A DNA stretch of 64,000 bases. Source: Nocardioides deserti. Its GTDB lineage: Bacteria > Actinomycetota > Actinomycetes > Propionibacteriales > Nocardioidaceae. The stretch's first letter is position 1. The number at the start of each line of letters is the position of its first letter. Shown piece after piece: positions 16,198 to 26,416 of this stretch. The stretch lies in the NCBI RefSeq assembly GCF_014266025.1, contig NZ_JACMYC010000013.1:1-64000 (forward strand), given 5' to 3'. The notes under the pieces are model-generated. The model worked only from the letters and a program-made list of their open reading frames with translations, was not told the DNA's origin and did not search any database. Both the position numbers and the translations under genes were made by a program.

Positions 16198-16992
16198 TCA
16201 GGCGCCGACCTGCGGGCGGGCCTGCCACAGGGCCCAGTCCGCGGCGACGTCGCTCGCGGTCTGCATCAGCCAGGGGAGGTACTCCCCGGTGAGGGTCTCC
16301 ACGCTGGTCTCGGCCGCGTGCACGGTGACGTTCATGGCGGCGCGGACCACGCCGTCGCCGTCGCGCACCGGCACCGCGATCGAGCGGATGCCGCGGGCGA
16401 GCTCCTCGTCGGCCAGCGCCCAGCCGCGGGCGCGGACCGTGCGCAGCTCGGCCTCGAGCTCGTCCGCGTCGTAGGTCGGTGCGGGCAGGCCCGACCGGGT
16501 CGGCTCGGCCAGGGCCGCGGCGCGGGCGTCCGGGTCGAGGGCGGCCAGCAGGACCTTGCCCTGCGAGGTCGGCACGGCCGGGAACCGGGTGCCGATGTCG
16601 ACGCGCAGTGCGATGATCTTCGGCACGGCCACGCGGGCGACGTACACCACGTCGGAGCCGTCGAGCTGCGTCATCGAGGAGGACTCCCCGGTGCGCGCGA
16701 CGAGCGCCTCCAGGTGCGGCCGCGCCATGTCCCACAGCCCCAGCGAGGCGGCGTACGCCGCACCCAGGCGCAGGACGCGCGGGGTCAGGGCGAAGCGCCC
16801 CTCGCTCGTCCGGACGTAGCCCAGCTCCTCGAGCGTGAGCAGCAGCCGGCGGGCCGTCGGTCGCGCCAGGCCGGTCGCGGCGGCGACGTCGGCGAGGGTC
16901 ATCTCCGGGCGCTGGGCGTCGAAGCAGGTGAGCACGTCGAGCCCGCGCGCGAGCGCCTCGACGAAGTCGGGTCCGGTTCCACGTCCAGCCAT
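16198..16992 (-). CDS. IclR family transcriptional regulator
   Basis: 264 residues. N-terminal winged helix: FVEALARGLDVLTCF (~10-24), then LADVAAATGLARPTARRLLL (~33-52), with recognition helix RPTARR. The C-terminal effector domain contains SQGKVLLAAL and GWALADEELARGIRSIAVPV. Length and order are standard for IclR. It is divergent from the LigB-like gene; the 99-bp gap holds degenerate copies of the CGGAC palindrome, so it probably regulates itself and the dioxygenase, and through the copies at 14532 and 14676 the other two transcripts. IclR proteins for aromatic catabolism usually sense a ring-cleavage or acid intermediate. Confidence 0.88.
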   Translation of the reverse strand: MAGRGTGPDFVEALARGLDVLTCFDAQRPEMTLADVAAATGLARPTARRLLLTLEELGYVRTSEGRFALTPRVLRLGAAYAASLGLWDMARPHLEALVARTGESSSMTQLDGSDVVYVARVAVPKIIALRVDIGTRFPAVPTSQGKVLLAALDPDARAAALAEPTRSGLPAPTYDADELEAELRTVRARGWALADEELARGIRSIAVPVRDGDGVVRAAMNVTVHAAETSVETLTGEYLPWLMQTASDVAADWALWQARPQVGA

Positions 16993-17052
16993 GGACCGAT
17001 GCTCGCACAGCGGACGCTCGATGGACGCCGATCGCGGCAACGCAGCCGCGAT

Positions 17053-17078
17053 GCGGACAGATGTACGGACAATTCCGG
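17053..17078. promoter_or_regulatory. degenerate double operator between IclR and LigB-like genes
   Basis: Two overlapping imperfect copies of the cluster motif: CGGAC-AGAT-GTACG (17054-17067) and CGGAC-AATT-CCGGA (17066-17078). They lie in the divergent promoter region of the regulator and the dioxygenase. A weaker match than the sites at 14532 and 14676. Confidence 0.5.
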
Positions 17079-17091
17079 AAGGACCTGCTGA

Positions 17092-17991
17092 ATGGCGAAG
17101 CTGGTGGCGATCCTCGCCACGACCCACCACCCCTTCTTCTACAAGACCAGCCGGCTGCCGGCCGAGGAGGCGCCGCCGTTCGCGGCCGACTGGGTGCGCA
17201 AGGTCGAGGCGTACCGCGAGACCCTCACGCGGGCGCAGCCCGACGTGCTGGTGATGGTCGGCTCCGACCACTTCCACCAGCTCTGGCTGGACAACATGCC
17301 GCAGTTCCTCGTCGGCAAGGCGCCGTACTACGACGGGAACTGGGAGAACGAGATCCGCGAGTTCGGCATGCCGAAGCTGTTCTTCAAGGGTCACGAGGAG
17401 CTCTCGGCGTACATGCTCCGCGAGGGCATCGACCGCGGCTTCGACCTCGCCTTCTCCCACGAGCTGCGCGTCGACCACTCGATCACCTGCCCGATCTTCA
17501 CGGTCCGCCCGCAGAACGACCTGCCGATCGTGCCGATCTACACCAACATCTTCGCCCCGCCGCTGCCGCGCCCCGAGCGGTTCGTGCAGCTGGGCAAGAC
17601 GATCCGCGAGATCATCGACGCCTGGCCCAGCGGGATGCGCGTCGCCGTCATCGGCACCGGCCACCTCTCCCTCGAGCTCGGCGGCCCGCGCCAGTTCGGC
17701 CCGCACGGGCCGGACCCGGAGTTCGACGCGCAGGCCGTGGAGTGGATCAGGGACGGCGACATCGACGGCGTGTTGTCGAACGTCACCCTCGACAGCCTCC
17801 ACGCCCCGGGCAACGCCACCCACGGCTTCATGGACTTCATGCTGATGATGGGGATCGCCGGCTACGCCAAGGCCGACTACGCCGACAACCTCGACCTGTT
17901 CCACACCATGGAGGCCTACTTCACCTGGTACCCCGACCCGAGCCTGCTGACGGAACCGCCGCTCACCTCGAAGGGGGCGCTGCTCCGATGA
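17092..17991 (+). CDS. class III extradiol ring-cleavage dioxygenase, catalytic subunit (LigB-like)
   Basis: 299 residues, matching the LigB beta subunit of protocatechuate 4,5-dioxygenase. The non-haem iron site is recognisable: ATTHHPFF near the N-terminus (~9-16) and GSDHFHQLW (~58-66) supply the His ligands. SHELRVDHSITCPIF (~123-137) carries the conserved region expected to hold the catalytic acid-base His, and VIGTGHLSLELGG follows. Such enzymes open a catechol-type ring next to the diol with O2. The start follows GGAAGGACCTGCTGA. The small-subunit gene overlaps by 4 bp. Together with the amidohydrolase it suggests breakdown of an aminated or amide-bearing hydroxyaromatic or pyridine-type ring (inference). 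Confidence 0.87.
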   Translation: MAKLVAILATTHHPFFYKTSRLPAEEAPPFAADWVRKVEAYRETLTRAQPDVLVMVGSDHFHQLWLDNMPQFLVGKAPYYDGNWENEIREFGMPKLFFKGHEELSAYMLREGIDRGFDLAFSHELRVDHSITCPIFTVRPQNDLPIVPIYTNIFAPPLPRPERFVQLGKTIREIIDAWPSGMRVAVIGTGHLSLELGGPRQFGPHGPDPEFDAQAVEWIRDGDIDGVLSNVTLDSLHAPGNATHGFMDFMLMMGIAGYAKADYADNLDLFHTMEAYFTWYPDPSLLTEPPLTSKGALLR

Positions 17992-18350
17992 GCAAGTACC
18001 TCGTCAACAAGTTCCTCTTCACCGTCGACCGCGACACCGCGCTCACCGAGCGCTACCGCGAGGACCCCGCCGGCACCGTCGCCTGGTGGGAGGCGGAGGA
18101 GGCGAACAAGATCCTCAACTGCATCGACGCGGAGAGGTCCACCTGGCTGTCCTTCACCGAGGAGGAGCGCCAGGCCCTGGCAACCCACGACCACGTGGCG
18201 CTCTTCGGGATGGGCGCCCACCCGTTCCTCACCCTGACGCTGTGGATCGCGATGTTCGAGCGCGACTGGGACGAGCCGCTCGGCATGCAGCTGGACTACG
18301 CGGCGAAGCTGGCGCACGTGGAGCAGCCCTACCCCGACATCAGCTGCTGA
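17988..18350 (+). CDS. extradiol dioxygenase small subunit (LigA-like)
   Basis: 120 residues, all-helical, of the LigA alpha-subunit family that caps the active site of LigB. Residues ALFGMGAHPFLTLTLW (~72-87) correspond to the G-A-x-PF signature of LigA. The ATG overlaps the catalytic-subunit stop (ATGA), so the two are translationally coupled and should form the alpha2-beta2 enzyme. It closes the cluster; the next gene, a phosphatase, is 129 bp away. Confidence 0.83.
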   Translation: MSKYLVNKFLFTVDRDTALTERYREDPAGTVAWWEAEEANKILNCIDAERSTWLSFTEEERQALATHDHVALFGMGAHPFLTLTLWIAMFERDWDEPLGMQLDYAAKLAHVEQPYPDISC

Positions 18351-18479
18351 CCTGCGGCGGAGACGCCCGCGGGCGACGAGGAGCGGTCTAGGCATTCGGC
18401 GACGCGGAGGGGTGCTCGTCGGCGAGAATCGGGCCGTGGGGTCCCTGCCCCACCCTGCCTGCTCGTCCGAGGAGACCGC

Positions 18480-20204
18480 ATGTCGTCCGAGCGTCCTCGA
18501 CCGAGGCGGGCCGTCGGCGCCGGCACCGGACGACCGGCGCGGCTCGTCGCCCTCATCTGTCTCGCCGGGCTCGGCCTGACGGTGTCCGCCGCGCTGGCCG
18601 CTGCCCACGCCGACCGCACGACGGAGGAGCGGCTGCTCGAGGTGCAGACCCAGCAGGCCGCGTCGGTCCTCGCCGCGGCGATCAGCGCGATCGAGGCACC
18701 GCTGCGGTCCGCCCTCGACCTCGATCGCGGCGCCGGCGGCGGTGAGCGCGGCCGGGCGGCCGTCGCCGAGCTGCTCGACCAGGACGTCGCCGCCGACGCG
18801 ACGTACGTCTCGGCCTCGCTGTGGCGCGCCGACGGGGGAGCGCCGACCCGGGTCCTGGCCCTCGGCGGCGCCCCGGCACTGCGTCCGGACGACCCCGCGA
18901 TGCGTGGCTTCCTCCAGCGGGCGCTGCGCGCCGGCACCACCGTCGTACGCCGCGTCGCCGCCGCCGACGGCACCCGGATCGCCTACGCGCTCGCCGACCC
19001 GGCGTCGGGCGCCGTGGTCCACGTCGAGCGGGCGATCCCCGCCGACCGTCGCGCCCCGGTGGACCGCGACTCGGCGTACGCCGGGTTGTCCTACGCCATC
19101 TACCTCGGCCACACCACCCGCACCCGCGACATGGCGACCACGAACGTCGACCCGGCCACGCTGCCGCTCGACGGCGACGTCACCTCGCGCACCACCATCC
19201 CGTTCGGCGACACCGCGCTGACCCTGGTGACCGCGCCGCGGACCCACCTCGGCAGCGCGCTGAGCGCCCGCCTGCCGTGGCTCCTGCTGCTCGGCGGCCT
19301 GCTGCTCACCGGGCTCGCCGTCCTGGTGGCCACGAAGCTGACCCGCGCCCGCGCCACCGCCGAGGCGGACACCGCCACCATCCGCGCCCTCTACGAGCGC
19401 GTCGACACCGTCTTCGGCGAGCAGCGCGAGCTCTTCGTGGCCCTCCAGCGCGCGCTGCTGCCGCCGGCCGACCCGCACATCCCGCAGCTCGAGGTGGCGG
19501 CGGAGTACGTCGCCGGCGCCATCGGCATCGACATCGGCGGCGACTGGTACAGCGTGCTGCGGCTCGACGAGGACCGGTTCGCGTTCGTCGTCGGCGACGT
19601 CTCCGGCCGGGGCGTCGAGGCGGTCGCGGAGATGGCCCGAGCCCGGTTCACGCTGCGTGCCTACCTCGTCGACGGGGACTCCCCGGCCACGGCGCTGATG
19701 AAGTGCGCCCGCCAGTTCGACGTCGTCGCGGACGGTCACATCATCACCGCGCTGGTGGCGGTCGGGAGCCACCGCACCGGCGCGATCACCGTCGCCGACG
19801 CCGGCCACCCGCCGCCGCTCCTGGCCGCCGCCGACGGCGTCGACTACGTGTCCGTGCCGGTCGGCCCGCCGCTGGGCTTCGGTGCGTCCGCCTACGACGA
19901 GACCACCTTCACGCTCGCGACCGGGGCGACGCTGCTGTGCTACACCGACGGCCTCGTCGAGCGACGCGGCGAGGACATCGACACCGGCCTCGACCGGCTC
20001 GTCCGCACCGTCACCGACCTGGGCGACCAACCGCTGCCGCGGCTGATCGGTCGGGTCCTCGCCGAGATGCGCGACGACGGCGCGCCCGACGACACCGCGG
20101 TCCTCGCGCTGCGCCGGACTACGGTGGACGACGACACGTCGGCCGAGCCGGGCGTCGTGACGGCGCCTCCGGCCGCTCACCTGGCGCCGGCGCCCCCGGA
20201 CTGA
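18480..20204 (+). CDS. membrane-anchored SpoIIE/PP2C family protein phosphatase
   Basis: 574 residues. A transmembrane helix (~22-44) is followed by an extracytoplasmic sensor region (~45-262), a second helix WLLLLGGLLLTGLAVLVATK (~263-285), a short coiled linker, and the SpoIIE phosphatase (~315-550). Metal-binding motifs GIDIGGDWYSV, VGDVSGRGVEA, DAGHPPPLL, CYTDGLVERRG and DDTAVLALR are all intact. It would dephosphorylate an anti-sigma-antagonist in response to an outside signal. ATG 18480 is preceded by GAGGAGACCGC. No anti-sigma or antagonist gene is adjacent; the RsbW-like ATPase at 3335 is one possible distant partner (inference). Confidence 0.86.
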   Translation: MSSERPRPRRAVGAGTGRPARLVALICLAGLGLTVSAALAAAHADRTTEERLLEVQTQQAASVLAAAISAIEAPLRSALDLDRGAGGGERGRAAVAELLDQDVAADATYVSASLWRADGGAPTRVLALGGAPALRPDDPAMRGFLQRALRAGTTVVRRVAAADGTRIAYALADPASGAVVHVERAIPADRRAPVDRDSAYAGLSYAIYLGHTTRTRDMATTNVDPATLPLDGDVTSRTTIPFGDTALTLVTAPRTHLGSALSARLPWLLLLGGLLLTGLAVLVATKLTRARATAEADTATIRALYERVDTVFGEQRELFVALQRALLPPADPHIPQLEVAAEYVAGAIGIDIGGDWYSVLRLDEDRFAFVVGDVSGRGVEAVAEMARARFTLRAYLVDGDSPATALMKCARQFDVVADGHIITALVAVGSHRTGAITVADAGHPPPLLAAADGVDYVSVPVGPPLGFGASAYDETTFTLATGATLLCYTDGLVERRGEDIDTGLDRLVRTVTDLGDQPLPRLIGRVLAEMRDDGAPDDTAVLALRRTTVDDDTSAEPGVVTAPPAAHLAPAPPD

Positions 20205-20362
20205 GGACGCCGTGATCGCCTTCCCGGACTTCACCCTCTGACGCCCACGGTCTGATCTGCACGAGCGCCCTCGACGTTCGGCCGGTGCTCGGTCCACGCA
20301 GCGGGGCCGGGAGCCGACCCGGCACGACGGGGCGCCCAAGTCGCCCGCTCCCAGCCATCGGC

Positions 20363-20395
20363 GCGTCACCCACGGTTCGCCACCGTTCACCCTGG
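20363..20395 (+). promoter_or_regulatory. possible PHO-box-like direct repeats
   Basis: Three TCRCC units (TCACC at 20366, TCGCC at 20377, TCACC at 20387), the last two as GTTCGCC and GTTCACC, resembling the GTTCACC units bound by PhoP in streptomycetes. Spacing is 11 and 10 nt rather than a strict 11. It lies ~50 bp before a secreted phosphatase gene. Weak evidence. Confidence 0.25.
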
Positions 20396-20440
20396 CTCTG
20401 CGAGGTTTCCGGCCGACGCCTCAGCAGAAGGAAGCCCCGC

Positions 20441-23400
20441 ATGCCACCCACTCCCTCGGCGCGCGCCCGACGCCGCGCGCTGACCGCCGCGCTCACCGGC
20501 GGGCTCGTGACCGCTCTGTCCGCCGGTTCCCTCACCGTGGCCGCCGCAGCGCCCGCGACCGCCGACGACCCGGCCCTGCCGGCTCTCTTCGTCTCCGAGG
20601 TGGCTCCGGACACCGGTGACCACGAGGTCGACGGCCGCCCCAGCCGACAGGACAACTTCGAGTACGTCGAGCTGACCAACACCACGGACTCCGACATCGA
20701 CCTCGTCGCCGCCGGCTACGCCCTGCGCTACCGGACCAGCACGCTCAGCGTCGCCGACGACTCGCCGGTGGCCGGCATCGTCCCGGCGCACGGCTCGGCC
20801 GTGCTGTGGCTGCAGTACCAGGCCCGCTCGGCCGACGGCGTGAGCAGCGGCAGCCCGAACACCGACCTCTTCACCGACGCGGAGTTCCGCGCGCACCACG
20901 GCCTCCCCGAGGACCAGCCGGTCGTGCACGTCACGGGGCAGAACGGCTTCGTCAACAGCGGCACCGAGCCGGCGCCGTTCGTGGTCAGCCAGCACGGCGA
21001 GCCGGTCAGCAGCTCGGCGTACGTCCCGGCCGACGACGTGTCGATGGGCACCACCGTGCACTTCACCGTGCCGGGGCCGGGAGACGTCGCGGCGACGACG
21101 TACGCACGCCGGGCAGCCTCGACCCCCGGGAAGGTGGCCCCCGAGCAGCTCACGCCGGGCGCGACCGCCCCGACCGAGGGCCCCGACCCGAGCGAGCCGG
21201 CAGAGCCGACCCCCAGCGGGACCGCGCAGCCGAGCCCGGGGCAGCCGACCCCGAGCGAGGCCGGGCAGCCGAGCCCGAGCGAGACCGGGCAGCCGAGCCC
21301 GGGGCAGCCGGTCCCGAGTGGGACGACCGTGCCGAGCCCGACCGGGACGGCCGCACCGGCGCCGAGCACGCCGGGCCAGCCGGCCAGCACGTCGCCGCTG
21401 GTCATCACCGAGGTGAACGTCAACTCCGCGAACCGGCCGGCGTCCGACGGGGCGTCGCTCGACGCGTGGGAGTTCGTCGAGCTCCACAACACCACCGACG
21501 AGGCGATCGACCTGGCCGAGGCGCAGGTGGCGGTCGTCTACCTGAGCGGGTCGAACCCCAAGACGCTGACCTACGAGCCGGGCACGGTCGTTCCCGCCCG
21601 GGGGACGGTCGTTCTCTGGGCGCGCAACAGCCGGTACCGCGACGGGACGGACACAGGTGGCACTGACGCCCGGCTGACCAAGCAGGACTTCCGGGCCCAC
21701 TACGCCGGGCTCGGCGTCACCGGTGACTACCCGCTCGTCGAGCTGACCGGGCAGGACGGCCTGAACAACAGTGGCACGTCGATGTACCTCACGCTGGCCG
21801 GTGCCGAGGTCTCGCGCGTGACCTGGACCGGGGAGGACATCGGCACGGACCAGACGGTCACCTACGCCCTTCCCAGCACCGGCGGCACCGAGCAGCCCGT
21901 GCACGCCAGGAAGCAGTCGCCGACCCCGGGAACCGTCGACCCCACCCAGGTCCAGCAGCCGACCGAGCAGCCGACCGAGCAGCCGACCGAGCAGCCGACC
22001 GAGCAGCCGACCGAGCAGCCCACCGAGCAGCCCACCGAGCCGACCGTGCCCGAGCAGGGGCCGCCCCCGGCGAGGGACCCGGAGCTCGACGCGCCGGTCC
22101 TGCAGGTCACCGAGGTGGCGCCGGACACCGCGAACATCGACGGGGCCGACGGCTACGAGTTCATCGAGGTCTACAACGCCTCCGACGCGCCGGTCGACTT
22201 CGCCGACTACACGATCAACTACCTCTACACCGACGCGAACGAGGTGACGCTCAACAGCGCGCTGTGGCCGGCGGTGCCCGCCGACCCGGTCGTCCAGCCG
22301 GGCCGCACCCTCGTGCTGTGGATCAAGAACGGTCCGAACGACGCGCTCACCGACGACGACTTCAACGCCCACTTCGGGTCGCGGCTGACCGACGGGGTGG
22401 ACCTGGTGGAGATCTTCGCCGGCGGCATGGCCAACGGTGGCCTCCGCGGCATCCAGGTGATGACCAACACCGGGCACGACATCAGCCGTGCCTACTACCT
22501 CGACAACGCTGACACCGTGGCCGACCGGCCGCTGCAGTACCGGTGGGGCGGCGGCGCCGGCGAGACCAAGCAGACCAAGCTCGGCGTCGGCCCAGCCACC
22601 CCTGGGTACGCCGCGCCCGAGCAGGTCCCGAGCGGCCTGGTCGCCACGCCCGTGGACACCACCGCGCCGACCGTCGTCGACCACTCCGAGAGCACCGAGA
22701 CGCCGGACTCCGCCGATCTCGCGCTCGACTTCGAGGTCACCGACGACGTCCTCGCCCGGACCGTGACGCTGACCGTCGACACCGACGTCGACGAGCCCGT
22801 CAGCCGGCACCTCCGCTTCGGCGCGCCGGACCGGTACACCTACACCGTCCCGGCGGTCGACCTGTACGGCAAGCGCTGGATCGAGTACACCCTCACCGCC
22901 AGGGACGGCACCCACACGAGCACGTTCGGCCCGGTGCGGGTCACCCTCGACGCCGAGGAGCCGGAGCCGGTCCGGCTCAACGTCACCGAGGGGCAGTACG
23001 TCGGTGGCCCGACGAGGCTCGCCGCGACCGCTGCCGGCGACCCGGCCGCGCTGACGCTCCGGATCGACGGGGAGCCGGCGCCGGCGCCGGTGCCGGCACT
23101 CGAGGCTCGCCCGGTCTTCGCCTTCGAGGCCACCAACACCGACGCGTTCTTCCGCAACGGCGTGCGGCTCGGGGACGACGTGCTGACGATCTTCGACCAG
23201 GGCTTCTACGAGCGCATCGAGACCGTGACCGCGCCGGTCCCGGTGGAGCAGGTCGTCAAGGGCGAGCCGCTCACGCTCGGGATCTACGCCGGCACCAAGG
23301 CCTGGCCCGAGCCCGACCCCAACGAGAACAACGACGACTTCTCGGCGCTCAACCTCCGTCTGGCGCTCCCCGACGGCCGGGTCCTGCGACCGCAGGCGTG

Positions 23401-26290
23401 CGGCGGTGCCGGCGAGAACCAGGAGCCGACCGTCCGCGTCTGCCCCGACCCGACCGCCCGGATCGGGTTCAACGACGCCAACCAGGTGTACTTCACGGCG
23501 ACGTTCGTGATCCCCGACGACGCGTTCGACTCGCTCGCCACGGTCTGGGACACCAGCGAGGTCACCGACGGCCCGCACGAGATCACCGCCTCGGCGGGGG
23601 AGGAGACCGTCACCCGGACCGTGCGCGTCGACAACACCGCGCCGGCCATCGAGCCGACCATCGTCGAGGGACAGCACTACCGCGGTGACTTCACCATCGG
23701 TGCCACCGCCGGCGACGCCGGTGCCGGGCTCGACGACGACGGCGCGACCGCGACGCTCGACGGCGAGCCGATCGCGCTGCCGCACGACGCCAGCTCGCTG
23801 ACCCTGGCGCCCGGTGAGCACCGGGTCGTCCTCACCGCCCGCGACCGGGTGGGCAACGCGGCGACCCGCACCGTCGTCTTCACGACCGGCGACGAGCGGC
23901 CCGAGACCACTCTGCTGAGTCCTGAGGACGGCGCGACCGTCCCTGCCGGCGGCGTGGACCTGACCGCCCGGGCCGGCTCACCGGAAGGCGACCCGCTGAC
24001 CCTGCGCTTCCGCGAGGGGCGGACCTACGTCCCCACCGACGCCGAGGTCCAGGCGTACGACGGCGGCACCCGGGCCGCGCGCGGCACCGACCGCACCGGC
24101 AAGGTGGTGCTGTCGGCCGAGGAGCTCGAGCAGGTGGCCGGCACCGACGGCGTCGCGCACGAGGTCTCCTCCGGCACCGAGCTGCCCTACCAGATGTTCA
24201 CGGTGGCCGTCCCGGCCGACGCCGGCGCGGATGCCAGCGTGCGGCTGCAGTGGACCGGCTCGGCCAACGCCGGGGCGAAGGTGCTCATGTACGTCCGCGA
24301 CGCGGAGTCTGGTGCGTGGGTGGAGGTGGCCCGCCGAGTCACCACCGACGACCAGGTCTTCACGTTCGAGGAGCTCGTCCCGACCGCCGGGTACACCGCG
24401 GACGGCGTCGTCGCCGTGCTCGTCCAGCACTCCGACGGCTTCGCCGGTGCCGACCGCTCGACCCGGGAGAGCAACCCCGTGCCGTACTCCGCCGGCGGCG
24501 TCACGCCCCGGTCGGACTACGACTTCACCTTCGCCTGGGAGTCCGACACGCAGTACTACAACGAGACCGACGCCTTCCACCAGCACCAGCTCAACATCCA
24601 CGAGTTCCTGCTCGACCAGCGTGACGAGCTGAACCTGCAGTACCTCCTGCACACCGGCGACATCGTCAACGTCGCGAGCGAGGAGCGTCAGTGGCGCAAC
24701 GCCGACCCGGCGTACCGGATGCTCGACGAGGCGGGACTGCCGTACGGGGTTCTGGCCGGCAACCACGACGTCGGCGGCCACGACAACGACTACTCGTCGT
24801 ACTCGCGGTGGTTCGGCGAGGAGCGCTACCGCGACAACCCGTGGTACGGCGGGTCCCACCTGGACAACCGTGGCCACTACGACCTGGTGTCCGCAGGCGG
24901 GATCGACTTCCTCATGCTGTACATGGGCTGGGCGCCCGGCGACGAGCAGATCGCCTGGATGAACCGGGTGATCCGCGAGCACCCCGAGCGCAAGGTGTGG
25001 ATCAACCTCCACGAGTTCATGCTCACCACGGGTGGGCTCGGGCCGGTGCCGCAGCGGATCATGGACGAGGTCGTGGCGACCAACCCGAACGTCTTCGCCG
25101 TGTCCTCCGGCCACTACCACGACGCCTACACCCGGCAGGACCAGTTCGACGACGACGGGGACGGCACGGCCGACCGCACGGTGTACTCGATGCTCTTCGA
25201 CTACCAGGGGCTGCCGGAGGGCGGGCTCGGATACCTGCGGCTGCTGCACTTCGACAACGTCGGGGAACGGATCATCGTCCGCACCTACTCGCCGTCGCTG
25301 GACGACTTCGACTCCGACGACCCGTCGCTGGACCAGGTGCACCAGGAGTTCGAGATCCCGTACGCCGCCGGCGGCATCGCCCCGGCCACGAAGGTGCTCC
25401 GCACCGACTCGTTCCGTGCCGACGTGCTCACCACCCACGACATCGCGGTGCTGGAGGGCGTGCCCTCGGGCGAGGAGCGGACCGTGCGGTGGAACCCGGG
25501 GGCCGGCGTCCACGGGTGGTACGTCGAGAGCACCAACCCCTACGGCGGCGCGGACACCTCCGAGGTGCGCACGCTCGTCGTGACCGGCGGCCCGGGCGGC
25601 CCCAACCAGCCGGGCGACCCCAACCAGCCGGGCGACCCCGGCCAGCCGGGCGACCCCGGCCAGCCGGGCAACCCCGGCCAGCCCGGCAACCCCGGCAACC
25701 CCGGAAACCCGGGTGAGCCCGGCAACCCCGGCAACCCCGGTGAGCCGGCCCCGGAGCCGCCGGTCCCGGGGAAGCCGTCCCTGCGCGGCAAGGCCCGGGT
25801 GGGGGAGCTGCTCACGGCGGAGCCGGGCACCTGGCCCGCGGGCACGACGTTCACCTATCAGTGGTTCGCCGGCGGCAGGCCGGTGGCGGGCGCGACCGCC
25901 CGGACGTTCCGGGTCCCCGCCTCGCTGGCCGGGAAGCGCCTGCGGGTGCGAGTCACCGGCACCCTCGGGTCGGCGCCGCCCTCCACCGTGCGGTCGCAGC
26001 CGGTCCGCGTCGGTGAGGGTCGGTTGCGAGGCCCGCGGCCCGTCGTGACCGGCAAGGCCGAGGTCGGCCGCGTGCTGCGGGTCCGGACCGGCGACTGGGA
26101 GCCGGGCCGGGTGGCCACCCGGGTGCGGTGGTACGTCGGTGGCCGGGCGGTCCGCGGAGCCGGCTCCAACCGGCTGCGGCTGGTGCGCGAGCACCTCGGC
26201 AAGCGGATCAGCGTCCGGGTGACCGCGGTCAAGCGCGGGTACGCCGACCGGAGCCGCAGCAGCGTCTGGACGGCGCCGGTCGAGCGCTGA
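20441..26290 (+). CDS. giant secreted lamin-tail/calcineurin-like metallophosphatase protein
   Basis: 1949 residues. A signal peptide (twin-Arg-like [11 protein letters not shown], hydrophobic core, AAAPATA cleavage region) is followed by three lamin-tail domains (~47-240, ~317-505, ~550-733; each with FEYVEL, WEFVEL or YEFIEV), separated by Pro/Ser-rich and PTEQ-repeat linkers. Next come beta-sandwich modules (~740-1350), then a calcineurin-type phosphatase (~1360-1640) with [34 protein letters not shown] and [10 protein letters not shown] collagen-like G-x-y stretch (~1717-1770) and two tandem Ig-like domains (~1775-1949) end the protein. No LPxTG anchor. It would act outside the cell on phosphoesters; the lamin-tail and Ig modules may bind surfaces or DNA. 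The start has AGAAGGAAGC upstream. Confidence 0.83.
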   Translation: MPPTPSARARRRALTAALTGGLVTALSAGSLTVAAAAPATADDPALPALFVSEVAPDTGDHEVDGRPSRQDNFEYVELTNTTDSDIDLVAAGYALRYRTSTLSVADDSPVAGIVPAHGSAVLWLQYQARSADGVSSGSPNTDLFTDAEFRAHHGLPEDQPVVHVTGQNGFVNSGTEPAPFVVSQHGEPVSSSAYVPADDVSMGTTVHFTVPGPGDVAATTYARRAASTPGKVAPEQLTPGATAPTEGPDPSEPAEPTPSGTAQPSPGQPTPSEAGQPSPSETGQPSPGQPVPSGTTVPSPTGTAAPAPSTPGQPASTSPLVITEVNVNSANRPASDGASLDAWEFVELHNTTDEAIDLAEAQVAVVYLSGSNPKTLTYEPGTVVPARGTVVLWARNSRYRDGTDTGGTDARLTKQDFRAHYAGLGVTGDYPLVELTGQDGLNNSGTSMYLTLAGAEVSRVTWTGEDIGTDQTVTYALPSTGGTEQPVHARKQSPTPGTVDPTQVQQPTEQPTEQPTEQPTEQPTEQPTEQPTEPTVPEQGPPPARDPELDAPVLQVTEVAPDTANIDGADGYEFIEVYNASDAPVDFADYTINYLYTDANEVTLNSALWPAVPADPVVQPGRTLVLWIKNGPNDALTDDDFNAHFGSRLTDGVDLVEIFAGGMANGGLRGIQVMTNTGHDISRAYYLDNADTVADRPLQYRWGGGAGETKQTKLGVGPATPGYAAPEQVPSGLVATPVDTTAPTVVDHSESTETPDSADLALDFEVTDDVLARTVTLTVDTDVDEPVSRHLRFGAPDRYTYTVPAVDLYGKRWIEYTLTARDGTHTSTFGPVRVTLDAEEPEPVRLNVTEGQYVGGPTRLAATAAGDPAALTLRIDGEPAPAPVPALEARPVFAFEATNTDAFFRNGVRLGDDVLTIFDQGFYERIETVTAPVPVEQVVKGEPLTLGIYAGTKAWPEPDPNENNDDFSALNLRLALPDGRVLRPQACGGAGENQEPTVRVCPDPTARIGFNDANQVYFTATFVIPDDAFDSLATVWDTSEVTDGPHEITASAGEETVTRTVRVDNTAPAIEPTIVEGQHYRGDFTIGATAGDAGAGLDDDGATATLDGEPIALPHDASSLTLAPGEHRVVLTARDRVGNAATRTVVFTTGDERPETTLLSPEDGATVPAGGVDLTARAGSPEGDPLTLRFREGRTYVPTDAEVQAYDGGTRAARGTDRTGKVVLSAEELEQVAGTDGVAHEVSSGTELPYQMFTVAVPADAGADASVRLQWTGSANAGAKVLMYVRDAESGAWVEVARRVTTDDQVFTFEELVPTAGYTADGVVAVLVQHSDGFAGADRSTRESNPVPYSAGGVTPRSDYDFTFAWESDTQYYNETDAFHQHQLNIHEFLLDQRDELNLQYLLHTGDIVNVASEERQWRNADPAYRMLDEAGLPYGVLAGNHDVGGHDNDYSSYSRWFGEERYRDNPWYGGSHLDNRGHYDLVSAGGIDFLMLYMGWAPGDEQIAWMNRVIREHPERKVWINLHEFMLTTGGLGPVPQRIMDEVVATNPNVFAVSSGHYHDAYTRQDQFDDDGDGTADRTVYSMLFDYQGLPEGGLGYLRLLHFDNVGERIIVRTYSPSLDDFDSDDPSLDQVHQEFEIPYAAGGIAPATKVLRTDSFRADVLTTHDIAVLEGVPSGEERTVRWNPGAGVHGWYVESTNPYGGADTSEVRTLVVTGGPGGPNQPGDPNQPGDPGQPGDPGQPGNPGQPGNPGNPGNPGEPGNPGNPGEPAPEPPVPGKPSLRGKARVGELLTAEPGTWPAGTTFTYQWFAGGRPVAGATARTFRVPASLAGKRLRVRVTGTLGSAPPSTVRSQPVRVGEGRLRGPRPVVTGKAEVGRVLRVRTGDWEPGRVATRVRWYVGGRAVRGAGSNRLRLVREHLGKRISVRVTAVKRGYADRSRSSVWTAPVER
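21956..22039 (+). repeat. 12-bp tandem repeat coding PTEQ linker
   Basis: Seven near-identical copies of CAGCCGACCGAG in frame, giving Gln-Pro-Thr-Glu repeats between lamin-tail domains 2 and 3 of the secreted phosphatase. The last copies read CAGCCCACCGAG. Copy number is likely to vary between strains. Confidence 0.9.
25586..25750 (+). repeat. collagen-like Gly-x-y repeat tract
   Basis: In-frame 9- and 18-bp units coding [12 protein letters not shown] and GNPGEP, about 18 Gly-x-y triplets, between the phosphatase and the C-terminal Ig-like domains. Such tracts can trimerise as collagen-like stalks. Confidence 0.85.
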
Positions 26291-26299
26291 GCGTGGGTG

Positions 26300-26340
26300 G
26301 GCCGGTCCCGGTGGAGCAGAGCACTCCACCGGGACCGGCC
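26300..26340 (+). terminator. strong terminator after the secreted phosphatase gene
   Basis: A perfect 17-bp stem (GGCCGGTCCCGGTGGAG with its complement) and a 7-base loop CAGAGCA, 9 bases after the stop codon. It is perfectly symmetrical and can also serve the convergent gene ending at 26417. Confidence 0.88.
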
Positions 26341-26416
26341 TCCGTGAGTCCGGGGGCAGCGGTCCTTCGGCTGCCCGTGCCGACGCGCTGATGGTCCGAC
26401 GGGCCGGGTCGGAGCG

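Noticed and set aside
20211..20240. Nine-codon frame just after the SpoIIE phosphatase gene
   Set aside because: GTG to TGA frame without a ribosome site; length expected by chance.
21956..22039. Regular repeats that could suggest a CRISPR array
   Set aside because: The 12-bp units are contiguous with no spacers, in frame and encode a PTEQ linker; no cas genes nearby.
20387..23821. 1144-codon minus-strand frame opposite the lamin-tail protein
   Set aside because: No start site, no domain; a mirror of repetitive GC-rich coding DNA.
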